Shown here: positions 1 through 5,647 of the stretch, one piece after another
Layout: every line of letters begins with the position of its first letter
How positions within the stretch are numbered: position 1 is the stretch's first letter
Assembly: GCA_947589525.1 (NCBI GenBank)
Contig: CANQAW010000060.1
Span: forward strand, 1 to 8,896
DNA: 8,896 bases
DNA from: Candidatus Gastranaerophilales bacterium
GTDB lineage: Bacteria; Cyanobacteriota; Vampirovibrionia; Gastranaerophilales; Gastranaerophilaceae
Direction: 5' to 3'
Position numbers and translations under genes: made by a program
The notes under the pieces: model-generated
Database searches by the model: none
Told to the model about the DNA's origin: nothing
Seen by the model: only the letters and a program-made list of their open reading frames with translations

Positions 1-144
1 TATAAATCAGCTTGTCTAAAACTAAATTTTATAGTATCATTCCTAACTATATTATATTAATTGCCGGAAAAGAAAGTTTAGACTAATAATGATAAATTTA
101 ACGATACTTAATTCATTGTTATATTTTGATACAAAATAATAATT

Positions 145-170
145 AAGGCGGTTTTGTCACCGCCTTTTTT
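145..170 (+). terminator. Intrinsic (rho-independent) terminator
   Basis: An 8-bp perfect stem (AAGGCGGT at 145-152 with ACCGCCTT at 159-166) encloses a 6-nt loop (TTTGTC) and runs into a T-tract ending at 170. It is the most GC-rich hairpin in an otherwise AT-rich intergenic region. It would end transcription from a gene to the left of the window. It also lies only 20 nt before the ribosome-binding site of the next gene, so it may instead act as a leader attenuator for that gene (see findings). Confidence 0.85.
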
Positions 171-190
171 ATATCTTATTCAAGGACGAA

Positions 191-197
191 AAGGAGG
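191..197 (+). promoter_or_regulatory. Strong Shine-Dalgarno site of the 70-aa gene
   Basis: AAGGAGG is a near-perfect anti-16S match lying 10 nt before the ATG at 208, with a second AAGGA at 201-205 that is too close to be the main site. It is one of the strongest ribosome-binding sites in the window, and it supports the start chosen for this small unrecognised gene. The same bases can pair with the 3' arm of the terminator at 145-170, with one mismatch. Confidence 0.65.
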
Positions 198-207
198 GTA
201 AAGGAAT

Positions 208-420
208 ATGAAAGATGAATTAAAAACAAAAAAGAAAACAATTGCCGTAATTTTCGAGGGTGTTAAATATAAAATTGATATAGAAAAACTTCTTTATATA
301 ATAAGAGTTTTTAAAAACAACAAAAGAATAGAATTTAAAAATAAAGCTCAAATGATTAAATTAATTGAAGAATGCAGTCTTTTTGATGAAGTATTTTTGG
401 AAAAAGTCAGTATTGTTTAA
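208..420 (+). CDS. Small basic hypothetical protein (70 aa)
   Basis: I do not recognise this protein. It has 70 residues and is rich in Lys, Ile and Glu. It opens with a lysine cluster (KTKKKT, residues 7-12), followed by a short beta-like stretch (IAVIFEGVKYKIDI) and a probable helix-rich C-terminal half. There is no signal peptide, convincing membrane segment, cysteine pair or zinc motif. The alternating hydrophobic pattern after residue 12 suggests a small folded cytoplasmic domain, perhaps nucleic-acid binding given the charge, but that is only a guess. The start is supported by a very strong ribosome-binding site. Terminators lie on both sides (145-170 and 456-482), so the gene looks like an isolated short unit or one controlled by its leader. 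A spurious ORF is unlikely because of the ribosome-binding site and the neighbouring terminators. Confidence 0.7.
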   Translation: MKDELKTKKKTIAVIFEGVKYKIDIEKLLYIIRVFKNNKRIEFKNKAQMIKLIEECSLFDEVFLEKVSIV

Positions 421-455
421 CAATTTGTTTGAATAAATTTAATTGTATGTTTTAT

Positions 456-482
456 CTGTTTGCATTTTATAAACAGTTTTTT
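456..482 (+). terminator. Probable weak intrinsic terminator after the 70-aa gene
   Basis: CTGTTT (456-461) pairs with AAACAG (471-476) around a 9-nt loop, and TTTTTT follows at 477-482. The stem is only 6 bp with two G-C pairs, so it is weak in itself. Its position 35 nt after a stop codon and the directly adjoining T-run make termination the best reading. Confidence 0.45.
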
Positions 483-549
483 AGAATTTTTTTAACTTAT
501 CCCATAAAGCTTTGAAATAAATATGGCGTGTTTATGTTATATTTATGGA

Positions 550-1239
550 ATGTTAAATCAATTTTCAAGATTTGAAATGTTAGTTGGGAAAAATTCCCTT
601 GAAAAACTTAAAAATTCTAAAATTGCACTTTTCGGGCTGGGCGGAGTCGGCGGATATGCTCTTGAAGCGTTAGTTCGGTGCGGGGTCGGAAAATTTGATT
701 TAATAGACAATGATAAAATATCCCCGACTAATTTAAACAGGCAGTTATTTGCGCTATACAGCACTCTTGACAGATTTAAAACCGAAGCTGCAAAAGAAAG
801 AATGCTTGATATTAATCCTGATGTTATTATAAACGTTTTTAATACTTTTTATCTTCCCGAAAAGGCGCAGGATTTTGATTTTAAGCAATATGATTATGTA
901 ATAGATGCCATTGATACAATAAGCGCTAAGATAAGCCTTATAGAAGAGTGTGAAAAGGTAAATACGCCTATAATATCTTCAATGGGGGCAGGCAATAAGC
1001 TTCATCCTGAAATGTTTGAAATAGCGGACATTTACGACACTTCCGTTTGTCCTTTGGCAAAAGTTATAAGACAGGAATTAAGAAAAAGAGACATTAAAAA
1101 ATTAAAAGTTGTTTATTCGAAAGAAAAGCCTGTTAAGATTAAAACGGATAATGTTAAAGCGCCTTCAAGCTGTGCTTTTGTTCCCTCTGCCGCAGGATTG
1201 ATTATTGCAGGCGCAGTTGTCAGGGATTTGATCAGTTAA
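550..1239 (+). CDS. tcdA: tRNA threonylcarbamoyladenosine dehydratase (TcdA/YgdL, ThiF/E1-like family)
   Basis: TcdA uses ATP to dehydrate t6A at position 37 of ANN-decoding tRNAs to the cyclic form ct6A, a cytoplasmic tRNA modification step. The N-terminus matches the family opening (MLNQFSRFEMLVG), which is why I start at 550. An in-frame ATG at 523 would add nine atypical residues (MACLCYIYG), and neither start has a clear ribosome-binding site. Numbered from 550, the nucleotide-binding loop GLGGVG is at 29-34, followed by an acidic strand end (LIDND) and the NLNRQ motif with Arg64. YVIDAIDT is at 116-123, SSMGAGNKLHP at 143-153 and SVCPLAK with the family's conserved Cys167 after that. 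The length (229 aa) fits the shorter Firmicutes-like and cyanobacterial-like members. The 3' end overlaps the convergent minus-strand gene by 8 bp. MoeB/ThiF is a less likely reading because the MGAGNKL and CPLAKVIR motifs are TcdA-type. Confidence 0.9.
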   Translation: MLNQFSRFEMLVGKNSLEKLKNSKIALFGLGGVGGYALEALVRCGVGKFDLIDNDKISPTNLNRQLFALYSTLDRFKTEAAKERMLDINPDVIINVFNTFYLPEKAQDFDFKQYDYVIDAIDTISAKISLIEECEKVNTPIISSMGAGNKLHPEMFEIADIYDTSVCPLAKVIRQELRKRDIKKLKVVYSKEKPVKIKTDNVKAPSSCAFVPSAAGLIIAGAVVRDLIS

Positions 1240-2035
1240 ATTCTTCAATTATGGTTGTAACGGATTTATCAATTTTGCCGTCGCATTCAAAATCATAGCT
1301 TATTTTTGTTCTATTAAAATCGCCGTGTTCAAATTCAAAAATTAAATCATCTTTACCGTCGTCGTTAAAATCAATTGCGGCTTTTGTAACCATGTTTTTA
1401 TCTACAAGTGAATTAATGCGCGAATTTTTAACATCATCATAAGTGATTTTATCTCCGTCGGGCGATTCTATTCTGTATGTGTATGATGTGTTGTTGGGAT
1501 TTTTTCTTTTAATTTCAACAAAATCCCCGTGTTCATTTTGGGTTACGCTGATTTCTTTGGATTTGGAAATCGGAGTATCTAAATCTTTTAATAAATTTTC
1601 CATAAATTTTTGTGCATAGTTTTCGCTGTTGCGTGTATATTTTGATGTGGCAAGAAAATTTTGAGCTTTTGATAAATAAGTATTAATATAACTTGAAGCT
1701 ACCGTTCCAATAAGGAAAAAGAAAGCGGTAGAAAGCGCAAAAGTGCGTTTTTTAATGCCGTTGTTTTGATTATCTTGTTTTGCCGTTCTTTTTCTAGCTG
1801 TTCTTTTTATGTTATGGCGGCGATTACGGATGGGAGCCGGAGTTTCTCCGCGATAATTTTCATCAAAATCTTCTTCTTCAAAATTTATATCATCGTCAAT
1901 ATCCGCATTGTTTTGTTTTTCAAACTCGTCATCTTGAATTGTCGGAGATGTTTGCATATCTTCATTTTGCGCAGTAAAGTTCAATTTGTTTTTATAAGGG
2001 CTGTATAAAAAGTTGTTTAATTGTTCAATTCTCAT
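1232..2035 (-). CDS. Single-pass membrane protein with N-terminal FTAQN motif and two Ca-loop-like motifs
   Basis: This 267-aa protein has no family name I can assign. From the N-terminus it shows a short hydrophilic leader with LNFTAQN (18-24), a strongly acidic low-complexity stretch (35-59), and a very basic stretch (70-97, many Arg/Lys). A single membrane helix follows at about 99-117 (centre FFFLIGTVASS), then a C-terminal domain (118-267). By the positive-inside rule the N-terminus is cytoplasmic and the C-terminal domain is outside. That domain carries two DxDxDGxxD-type loops, 222-230 (DFNDDGKDD) and 248-256 (DFECDGKID), plus a repeated EHGDF (168-172, 237-241). This suggests a small calcium-binding beta-repeat fold of the FG-GAP/dockerin-loop kind. 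A clear ribosome-binding site (AAGGAG, plus-strand 2042-2047) sits 6 nt before the ATG. The stop overlaps the end of tcdA by 8 bp. It may be an envelope or surface protein; the function is unknown. Confidence 0.85.
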   Translation of the reverse strand: MRIEQLNNFLYSPYKNKLNFTAQNEDMQTSPTIQDDEFEKQNNADIDDDINFEEEDFDENYRGETPAPIRNRRHNIKRTARKRTAKQDNQNNGIKKRTFALSTAFFFLIGTVASSYINTYLSKAQNFLATSKYTRNSENYAQKFMENLLKDLDTPISKSKEISVTQNEHGDFVEIKRKNPNNTSYTYRIESPDGDKITYDDVKNSRINSLVDKNMVTKAAIDFNDDGKDDLIFEFEHGDFNRTKISYDFECDGKIDKSVTTIIEEFN

Positions 2036-2142
2036 TTTTTTCTCCTTTCTTATACAAAACTTGTGAAAATGTTTTTTTGCACATTAGGGCTAATACGGAT
2101 GTTTAGTTAATAAAATCAATAATTTGTTTTAGCATTTGAATT

Positions 2143-2958
2143 ATGAAAAGAATTATTATCCTAATATTTTTTATTATTTTTTTTGTTCTGTTATTTTATG
2201 TTTATAAACTTTCAACTTACACTTATATAAGCGCAAAATTCAAAGAACTCCGCCCGATGGAAGAAAATATCCCCGTTTACTATAAGGGAATTATAATCGG
2301 CAGAGCGAGAGAAAAAAGGCACTCCGATACTTTTGAACACACAATAATTAAAATTGTTTTGTACCCGAAAAAACTTCTGCTTCCGGAGAATACGACCATA
2401 CTTTTAAAAAAAGAGAAAAGAGAGGATAAAGAAAGAGATTTTCTTGAATTGATTTATCCGAAAGAGCCTTCAAACAAGATGTTATCAAACGGCAGTGTTA
2501 TAGAGGGCGAAGCGACGGTGGATGTCGATACTTTTATGGCTAATCAAAAGCAAAACGAACTTGAAGAGATTAAACAAAATTTAGCCGAAAGTGCGCAAAA
2601 TTTAAATTATGCGCTTGAAGGGCTGGGACAAATTTTTGAAACATTGGACGGTATTTTAAAAGAAAATCAAAAAAATATTTATCAAACTACGGGCAATGTT
2701 CGCAAAATGACAAATAAGGTCAATAATTCAATAGAACAGGAAAAATTAAGCAATGTTTTATTATCGTTTGAGCGCTCGGGTCAAAATATTCAAAACATTA
2801 CTCAGAATTTAAATACCAATACGGCTTCAACCATGAATAACATAGAGGGAATAACCGATAATGTAAATTCAATTACCTGCGGTATAAGAAAGACTTTGAG
2901 AAAGAAATTCGGCACATTAAGACTTTTTTTCGGACAGGTTATTGATGAATGTAATTAA
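2143..2958 (+). CDS. MCE-domain (MlaD-like) lipid-transport protein
   Basis: MCE proteins sit in the inner membrane and form hexameric rings or tubes that carry phospholipids across the periplasm, usually with an ABC transporter (MlaE/MlaF type). In this 271-aa protein a membrane anchor occupies about 3-21 (extremely Ile/Phe-rich). An MCE domain follows at about 29-125, recognisable by FKELRPMEENIPVYYKG and IIIGRA (33-55), the usual 'gap before a pore, Y-x-G-x-x-x-G' strand pattern. The rest (about 130-271) is a predicted long helix rich in Gln/Asn/Glu, like the helical tails that form a needle in longer MCE proteins. It ends in a basic-hydrophobic segment (RKTLRKKFGTLRLFF). No transporter partner lies in the window. 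The start lacks a good ribosome-binding site, but the anchor begins directly at Met1. The gene lies 82 bp before atpB with no strong terminator between them, so read-through into the ATP synthase operon is possible. Confidence 0.85.
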   Translation: MKRIIILIFFIIFFVLLFYVYKLSTYTYISAKFKELRPMEENIPVYYKGIIIGRAREKRHSDTFEHTIIKIVLYPKKLLLPENTTILLKKEKREDKERDFLELIYPKEPSNKMLSNGSVIEGEATVDVDTFMANQKQNELEEIKQNLAESAQNLNYALEGLGQIFETLDGILKENQKNIYQTTGNVRKMTNKVNNSIEQEKLSNVLLSFERSGQNIQNITQNLNTNTASTMNNIEGITDNVNSITCGIRKTLRKKFGTLRLFFGQVIDECN

Positions 2959-3040
2959 AAATTCGTACAAATAGACTAACAAAGAAATTAAAAATTGAGT
3001 TAGGATTATTAAAGATAGCATTCTAACTTGAGCGAGTAAA

Positions 3041-3844
3041 ATGGAATTTCACATAGGAAAGCACTGGATAGTAAATTGGTTTAATCTTGAAGTCCACTTG
3101 GATACTTTAATAACCTTGTGGCTTACAATGGCAATAATTATTTTCTTTGCGCTTTTGGCGGTCGGAAAAATCAAACTTGTTCCCTCTAAGCTTCAAGCTG
3201 TTTTTGAAAATATAGTAACTATTTTTTCTTCTCTTACAAAAGATTTGGGAGAAGAAGGAAAACGCCATACTCCGATTTTAATGGCGTTATTTTTATTTAT
3301 CATAACAGGTAACTTAATCGGGCAATTGCCTTTTAAAATTTTAAATTTTATTCCGTCCGTTAAGAATTTGGGAGCTGAATTTGCTTCTCCCACAAACGAT
3401 ATTAACGTGACGGCGGGACTTGCAATAATTGTTCTTGTTTATTATATTTTATCAGGGGTCAAAAGAAAAGGTTTGGGATATTTTAAACATTATTTTCAAC
3501 CCGTTTGGTTTATGACGCCTTTTAATATGCTGGAAGACATTGTAAGACCTCTGACCCTTGCGCTTCGGCTTTTTGCCAATATATTGGCAGGTGAAATTTT
3601 AATTATGGTCTTAGGGGGATTAATTGCTTCTCTTTTAACGCCTGAAGGAGTGAGCGCTTTTTGTCAAAGTCATCTTGGCGGAATTTTACCCTCGGGATTT
3701 GTTTATAATTTAGGATTATTTTTAGGGTCATTGTTACCACTACCTATAATGTTTTTTGAATTATTTGTAGCATTTATCCAAGCGCTTGTATTTACGTTGT
3801 TAACAAGTGCTTATATTAATACGGCAGTAGCAAAACACGAGTAA
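3041..3844 (+). CDS. atpB: ATP synthase Fo subunit a
   Basis: Subunit a forms the two proton half-channels beside the c-ring in the cytoplasmic membrane. The 267-aa protein has about five or six membrane helices and carries the family signature around RPLTLALRLFAN (169-180). Arg176 is the essential stator arginine (equivalent to E. coli R210). The last helices contain the conserved FFELFVAFIQALVFTLL (238-254), with Glu240 and Gln247 in channel-lining positions. The length is normal for a bacterial or cyanobacterial subunit a. The ribosome-binding site is poor (AGCGAG about 5 nt before ATG), but the N-terminus (MEFHIGKHWIV) fits the short hydrophilic leader of this family. It is the first gene of the operon. 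An imperfect 9-bp dyad (2995-3003 with 3023-3031) lies just upstream. Confidence 0.97.
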   Translation: MEFHIGKHWIVNWFNLEVHLDTLITLWLTMAIIIFFALLAVGKIKLVPSKLQAVFENIVTIFSSLTKDLGEEGKRHTPILMALFLFIITGNLIGQLPFKILNFIPSVKNLGAEFASPTNDINVTAGLAIIVLVYYILSGVKRKGLGYFKHYFQPVWFMTPFNMLEDIVRPLTLALRLFANILAGEILIMVLGGLIASLLTPEGVSAFCQSHLGGILPSGFVYNLGLFLGSLLPLPIMFFELFVAFIQALVFTLLTSAYINTAVAKHE

Positions 3845-3857
3845 AAAGGAGAATAAA

Positions 3858-4091
3858 ATGGATTTATCAGTATTAAAATTTGTCGCAATGGGTCTTGCAA
3901 TCGGCTTTGGAGTAGTCGGCCCGGGTATCGGTTTGGGACTTGCAACTAAGGCAATTATTGAAAGTATCGCCAGACAACCCGAAGTTGAAGGTCAAATTTC
4001 AAAATATTTCTATATCGGCGCAGGTTTAATTGAAGCGTGCGCTATTTACGCTCTTTTAGTAGTTATTCTTATCGGTTTTGTACTTAAATAG
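3858..4091 (+). CDS. atpE: ATP synthase Fo subunit c (rotor ring)
   Basis: This 77-aa hairpin of two membrane helices oligomerises into the rotating c-ring. Helix 1 has the glycine-rich packing motif (GPGIGLGLA, 21-29). The polar loop is ARQPE (38-42), and helix 2 holds the ion-binding carboxylate Glu59 in GAGLIEACAIYALL. Compared from memory with the Na+-type c subunit of Ilyobacter, the Gln ligand of helix 1 is Leu26 here, and the Ser and Thr after the carboxylate are Ala60 and Cys61. Proton coupling is therefore expected. A good ribosome-binding site (AAAGGAG, 3845-3851) lies 6 nt before the ATG, as suits the most abundant subunit. A short AT hairpin immediately downstream may help separate its expression from that of the b' gene. 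Confidence 0.97.
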   Translation: MDLSVLKFVAMGLAIGFGVVGPGIGLGLATKAIIESIARQPEVEGQISKYFYIGAGLIEACAIYALLVVILIGFVLK

Positions 4092-4093
4092 TC

Positions 4094-4112
4094 AAAGAAA
4101 GATTTTTTCTTT
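4094..4112 (+). other. AT-only hairpin between the c and b' genes
   Basis: AAAGAAA (4094-4100) pairs perfectly with TTTCTTT (4106-4112) around a 5-nt loop. It begins 2 nt after the stop of subunit c and ends directly at the ATG of b'. The stem holds only one G-C pair. If it forms it would hide the purine-rich stretch before b', a possible contribution to lower b' than c translation. Function is inferred. Confidence 0.3.
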
Positions 4113-4586
4113 ATGTTAATGCAGATAGACGGAACTTTTATATTTGTTGTAATCAGCTTTTTGATATTTTTATTTATCATAAAGTCAATTTTATATACCC
4201 CGATTACAAAAGTAATGGAAGAAAGGGAGTCTTTTTATTCCAAAAATGAAAAAATGGAAATAGAGTCAAAAGAAAAAACAAAAACAATTTTGAAGGAAAA
4301 AGATGAAACCATTGCGAAAACAAAACAAGAAGCTTCTACGTTAATAAAAAACGTCCTTAATATTGCAAAAGAAAAAAGAGACAATGATATCAAAGAAGCA
4401 AAACAATTTTTGATATCGCAAATGCAAAAAAATAAAGAAGAACTTGAATTAGAGAACAAAAGTGCAAAAGAAGAAATAAAACATCAAATTTCAAATATAG
4501 TAAGTTCAATAATTTCTAAAATATTAAACAAAGAAGTTTCGGTTAATATTGACGAAAATGAACTTAGAGAGCATTTGAAAATATAG
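4113..4586 (+). CDS. atpF2: ATP synthase Fo subunit b' (first of the b'/b pair)
   Basis: With b it forms the peripheral stalk (stator) that holds F1 against rotation. One N-terminal membrane helix (about 8-27: FIFVVISFLIFLFIIKSILY) is followed directly by the family motif YTPITKVMEERE (28-39). A long, charged, almost uninterrupted helix to about 140 follows, and this forms the coiled coil with b. The YxPxxxxxxER junction and first position of the pair mark it as b' (called atpG in cyanobacteria) rather than b. The length of 157 aa is normal. Either Met1 (4113) or Met3 (4119) could be the start: no good ribosome-binding site is visible, and family members usually begin near Met3. A b'/b pair is typical of cyanobacteria, chloroplasts and some other bacteria; many bacteria have only one b. 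Confidence 0.93.
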   Translation: MLMQIDGTFIFVVISFLIFLFIIKSILYTPITKVMEERESFYSKNEKMEIESKEKTKTILKEKDETIAKTKQEASTLIKNVLNIAKEKRDNDIKEAKQFLISQMQKNKEELELENKSAKEEIKHQISNIVSSIISKILNKEVSVNIDENELREHLKI

Positions 4587-4594
4587 GGTAAACA

Positions 4595-5095
4595 ATGTCA
4601 TTATTTGAACAAATCTTACAAACAAATTTAATTAATTTCATAATTGTATTATCAAGTTTGGTTTTAATATACAAAAAAGCCAAACTCGGCTCTTTAATCG
4701 AAAAAATGGCGCAAGATATAAAAAATAAAGTTGAGAAAAGTTCGCTTGATACAAAATCGGCTCTTGAAGAATACAAGCAAACAAAAAAATCAATGGTAAG
4801 GCTTGCGCAAGAACAGGAAGAAATTCTTCAAAATGCCAAAGAGAATGCCCAAAAGCAAAAAGAAAACATAGAAGAAGCTTCAAAAATTCAGCTTAGTGAA
4901 ATTCAAAATTCATTGGAAAAAATAACGGCTTCTCAAAAAGATGCTTTTAAAACAAAAGCGGTTCAGGAAATATATGATATATGCGTTAACCTTGCTAAAT
5001 CTCAGACGCTTAAAATGTTGGATAATGAAACTCAAAAAAGACTTGTAGATATATCAATAGATGAACTTGATAAAATCGAGGGGACATTGCTATGA
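4595..5095 (+). CDS. atpF: ATP synthase Fo subunit b
   Basis: This is the second peripheral-stalk subunit, expected to pair with b'. A short N-terminal segment with QTNLINFIIVL (9-19) is the cyanobacterial-type b opening. It leads into one membrane helix (about 11-27) and a long Glu/Lys/Gln-rich helix to the C-terminus, where it should contact delta. The length of 166 aa is ordinary. The stalk entry after the membrane (KKAKLGSLIEKMAQDI) is diverged: the usual arginine of the L-x-x-R-x-x-x-I type motif is replaced by Lys37. Its ribosome-binding site (AGGGT, 4585-4589) overlaps the b' stop codon, suggesting translational coupling. Its own stop overlaps the delta start in ATGA. Confidence 0.93.
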   Translation: MSLFEQILQTNLINFIIVLSSLVLIYKKAKLGSLIEKMAQDIKNKVEKSSLDTKSALEEYKQTKKSMVRLAQEQEEILQNAKENAQKQKENIEEASKIQLSEIQNSLEKITASQKDAFKTKAVQEIYDICVNLAKSQTLKMLDNETQKRLVDISIDELDKIEGTLL

Positions 5096-5631
5096 ATGAT
5101 ATTGATATAAAAAATTTAAAAGTGGCAAAAAGATATTCCACGGCATTAATTGAGGTTTCAAAAGAAAATACGGATGAAATTTGTTCAAATTTGGAAAGTG
5201 TAAGCGAATTATTCAAAACAAATAACGAATTTAAGCTTTTCTTTTCTCATCCCGCCATATCTTTGACGGATAAAAAAGATACTTTGAGAGAGCTTTTCAG
5301 TTCAAAAATAAATTCCAAAACAATTGATTTTTTGAATATTTTACTTGAAGAAAACAGATTTTCAATTTTGAATACTATTTTTGAAGTTTTTAAAGAAGAA
5401 GTTCGAAAATATAAAAATCAACAATCCGTTAGCGTAACAAGCGCCATAGAGCTTCAAGAGGACGAAAAAGAACGAATAAAACAAAAGCTTTCGGAAAAGT
5501 TGAAAAAAGAAATTATTTTAGCCTGCGACATAAAAGAAGATATTTTAGGCGGATTAATAATCAAGATAAATGATAAAATTGTTGATTTAAGCTTAAAAAC
5601 TAAATTTGACAATTTAAAAAAGTATAATTAA
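5092..5631 (+). CDS. atpH: ATP synthase F1 subunit delta (OSCP-type)
   Basis: Delta sits on top of the alpha/beta head and joins it to the b'/b stalk. The 179-aa protein shows the family features in order: the N-terminal helix VAKRYSTALIEVSKE (11-25), FFSHPAISLTDKK (50-62), LLEENRFSIL (84-93), and the C-terminal signature ILGGLIIKINDKIVDLSLKTK (151-171). The start codon overlaps the atpF stop by 4 bp (ATGA, 5092-5095), and a ribosome-binding site GAGGGGA (5078-5084) lies inside the end of atpF. The two genes are therefore almost certainly translationally coupled, consistent with the fixed ratio of the two proteins. Confidence 0.95.
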   Translation: MNDIDIKNLKVAKRYSTALIEVSKENTDEICSNLESVSELFKTNNEFKLFFSHPAISLTDKKDTLRELFSSKINSKTIDFLNILLEENRFSILNTIFEVFKEEVRKYKNQQSVSVTSAIELQEDEKERIKQKLSEKLKKEIILACDIKEDILGGLIIKINDKIVDLSLKTKFDNLKKYN

Positions 5632-5647
5632 CAGAAAGGTACAAATT

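Noticed and set aside
1..60. Open frame 1 (19 codons up to TAA at 58-60) as the C-terminal end of a gene entering from the left
   Set aside because: Too short, low-complexity and without a recognisable motif. Nineteen open codons arise easily by chance. The terminator at 145-170 does suggest a gene further left, but this frame cannot be tied to it.
154..182. Promoter for the 70-aa gene (TTGTCA at 154-159 as -35)
   Set aside because: The -35 match is good, but no acceptable -10 lies at the right distance (TATTCA at 177-182 matches three positions), and transcription would start inside the ribosome-binding site.
558..764. Minus-strand 68-aa reading frame within tcdA
   Set aside because: Shadow of conserved tcdA motifs (the complement of GLGGVGG gives a Pro-rich stretch). 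It has no supporting start signal.
1766..2008. Plus-strand 80-aa reading frame opposite the membrane protein gene
   Set aside because: It lies wholly antisense to a gene with a good ribosome-binding site and sensible domain layout, has no ribosome-binding site of its own, and its hydrophobicity comes from the complement of acidic and basic codons.
2943..2971. Promoter for the ATP synthase operon (TTGATG, 17 nt, TACAAA)
   Set aside because: Each element matches only four of six consensus positions and it lies across the end of the MCE gene. Matches of this quality are expected often in AT-rich sequence.
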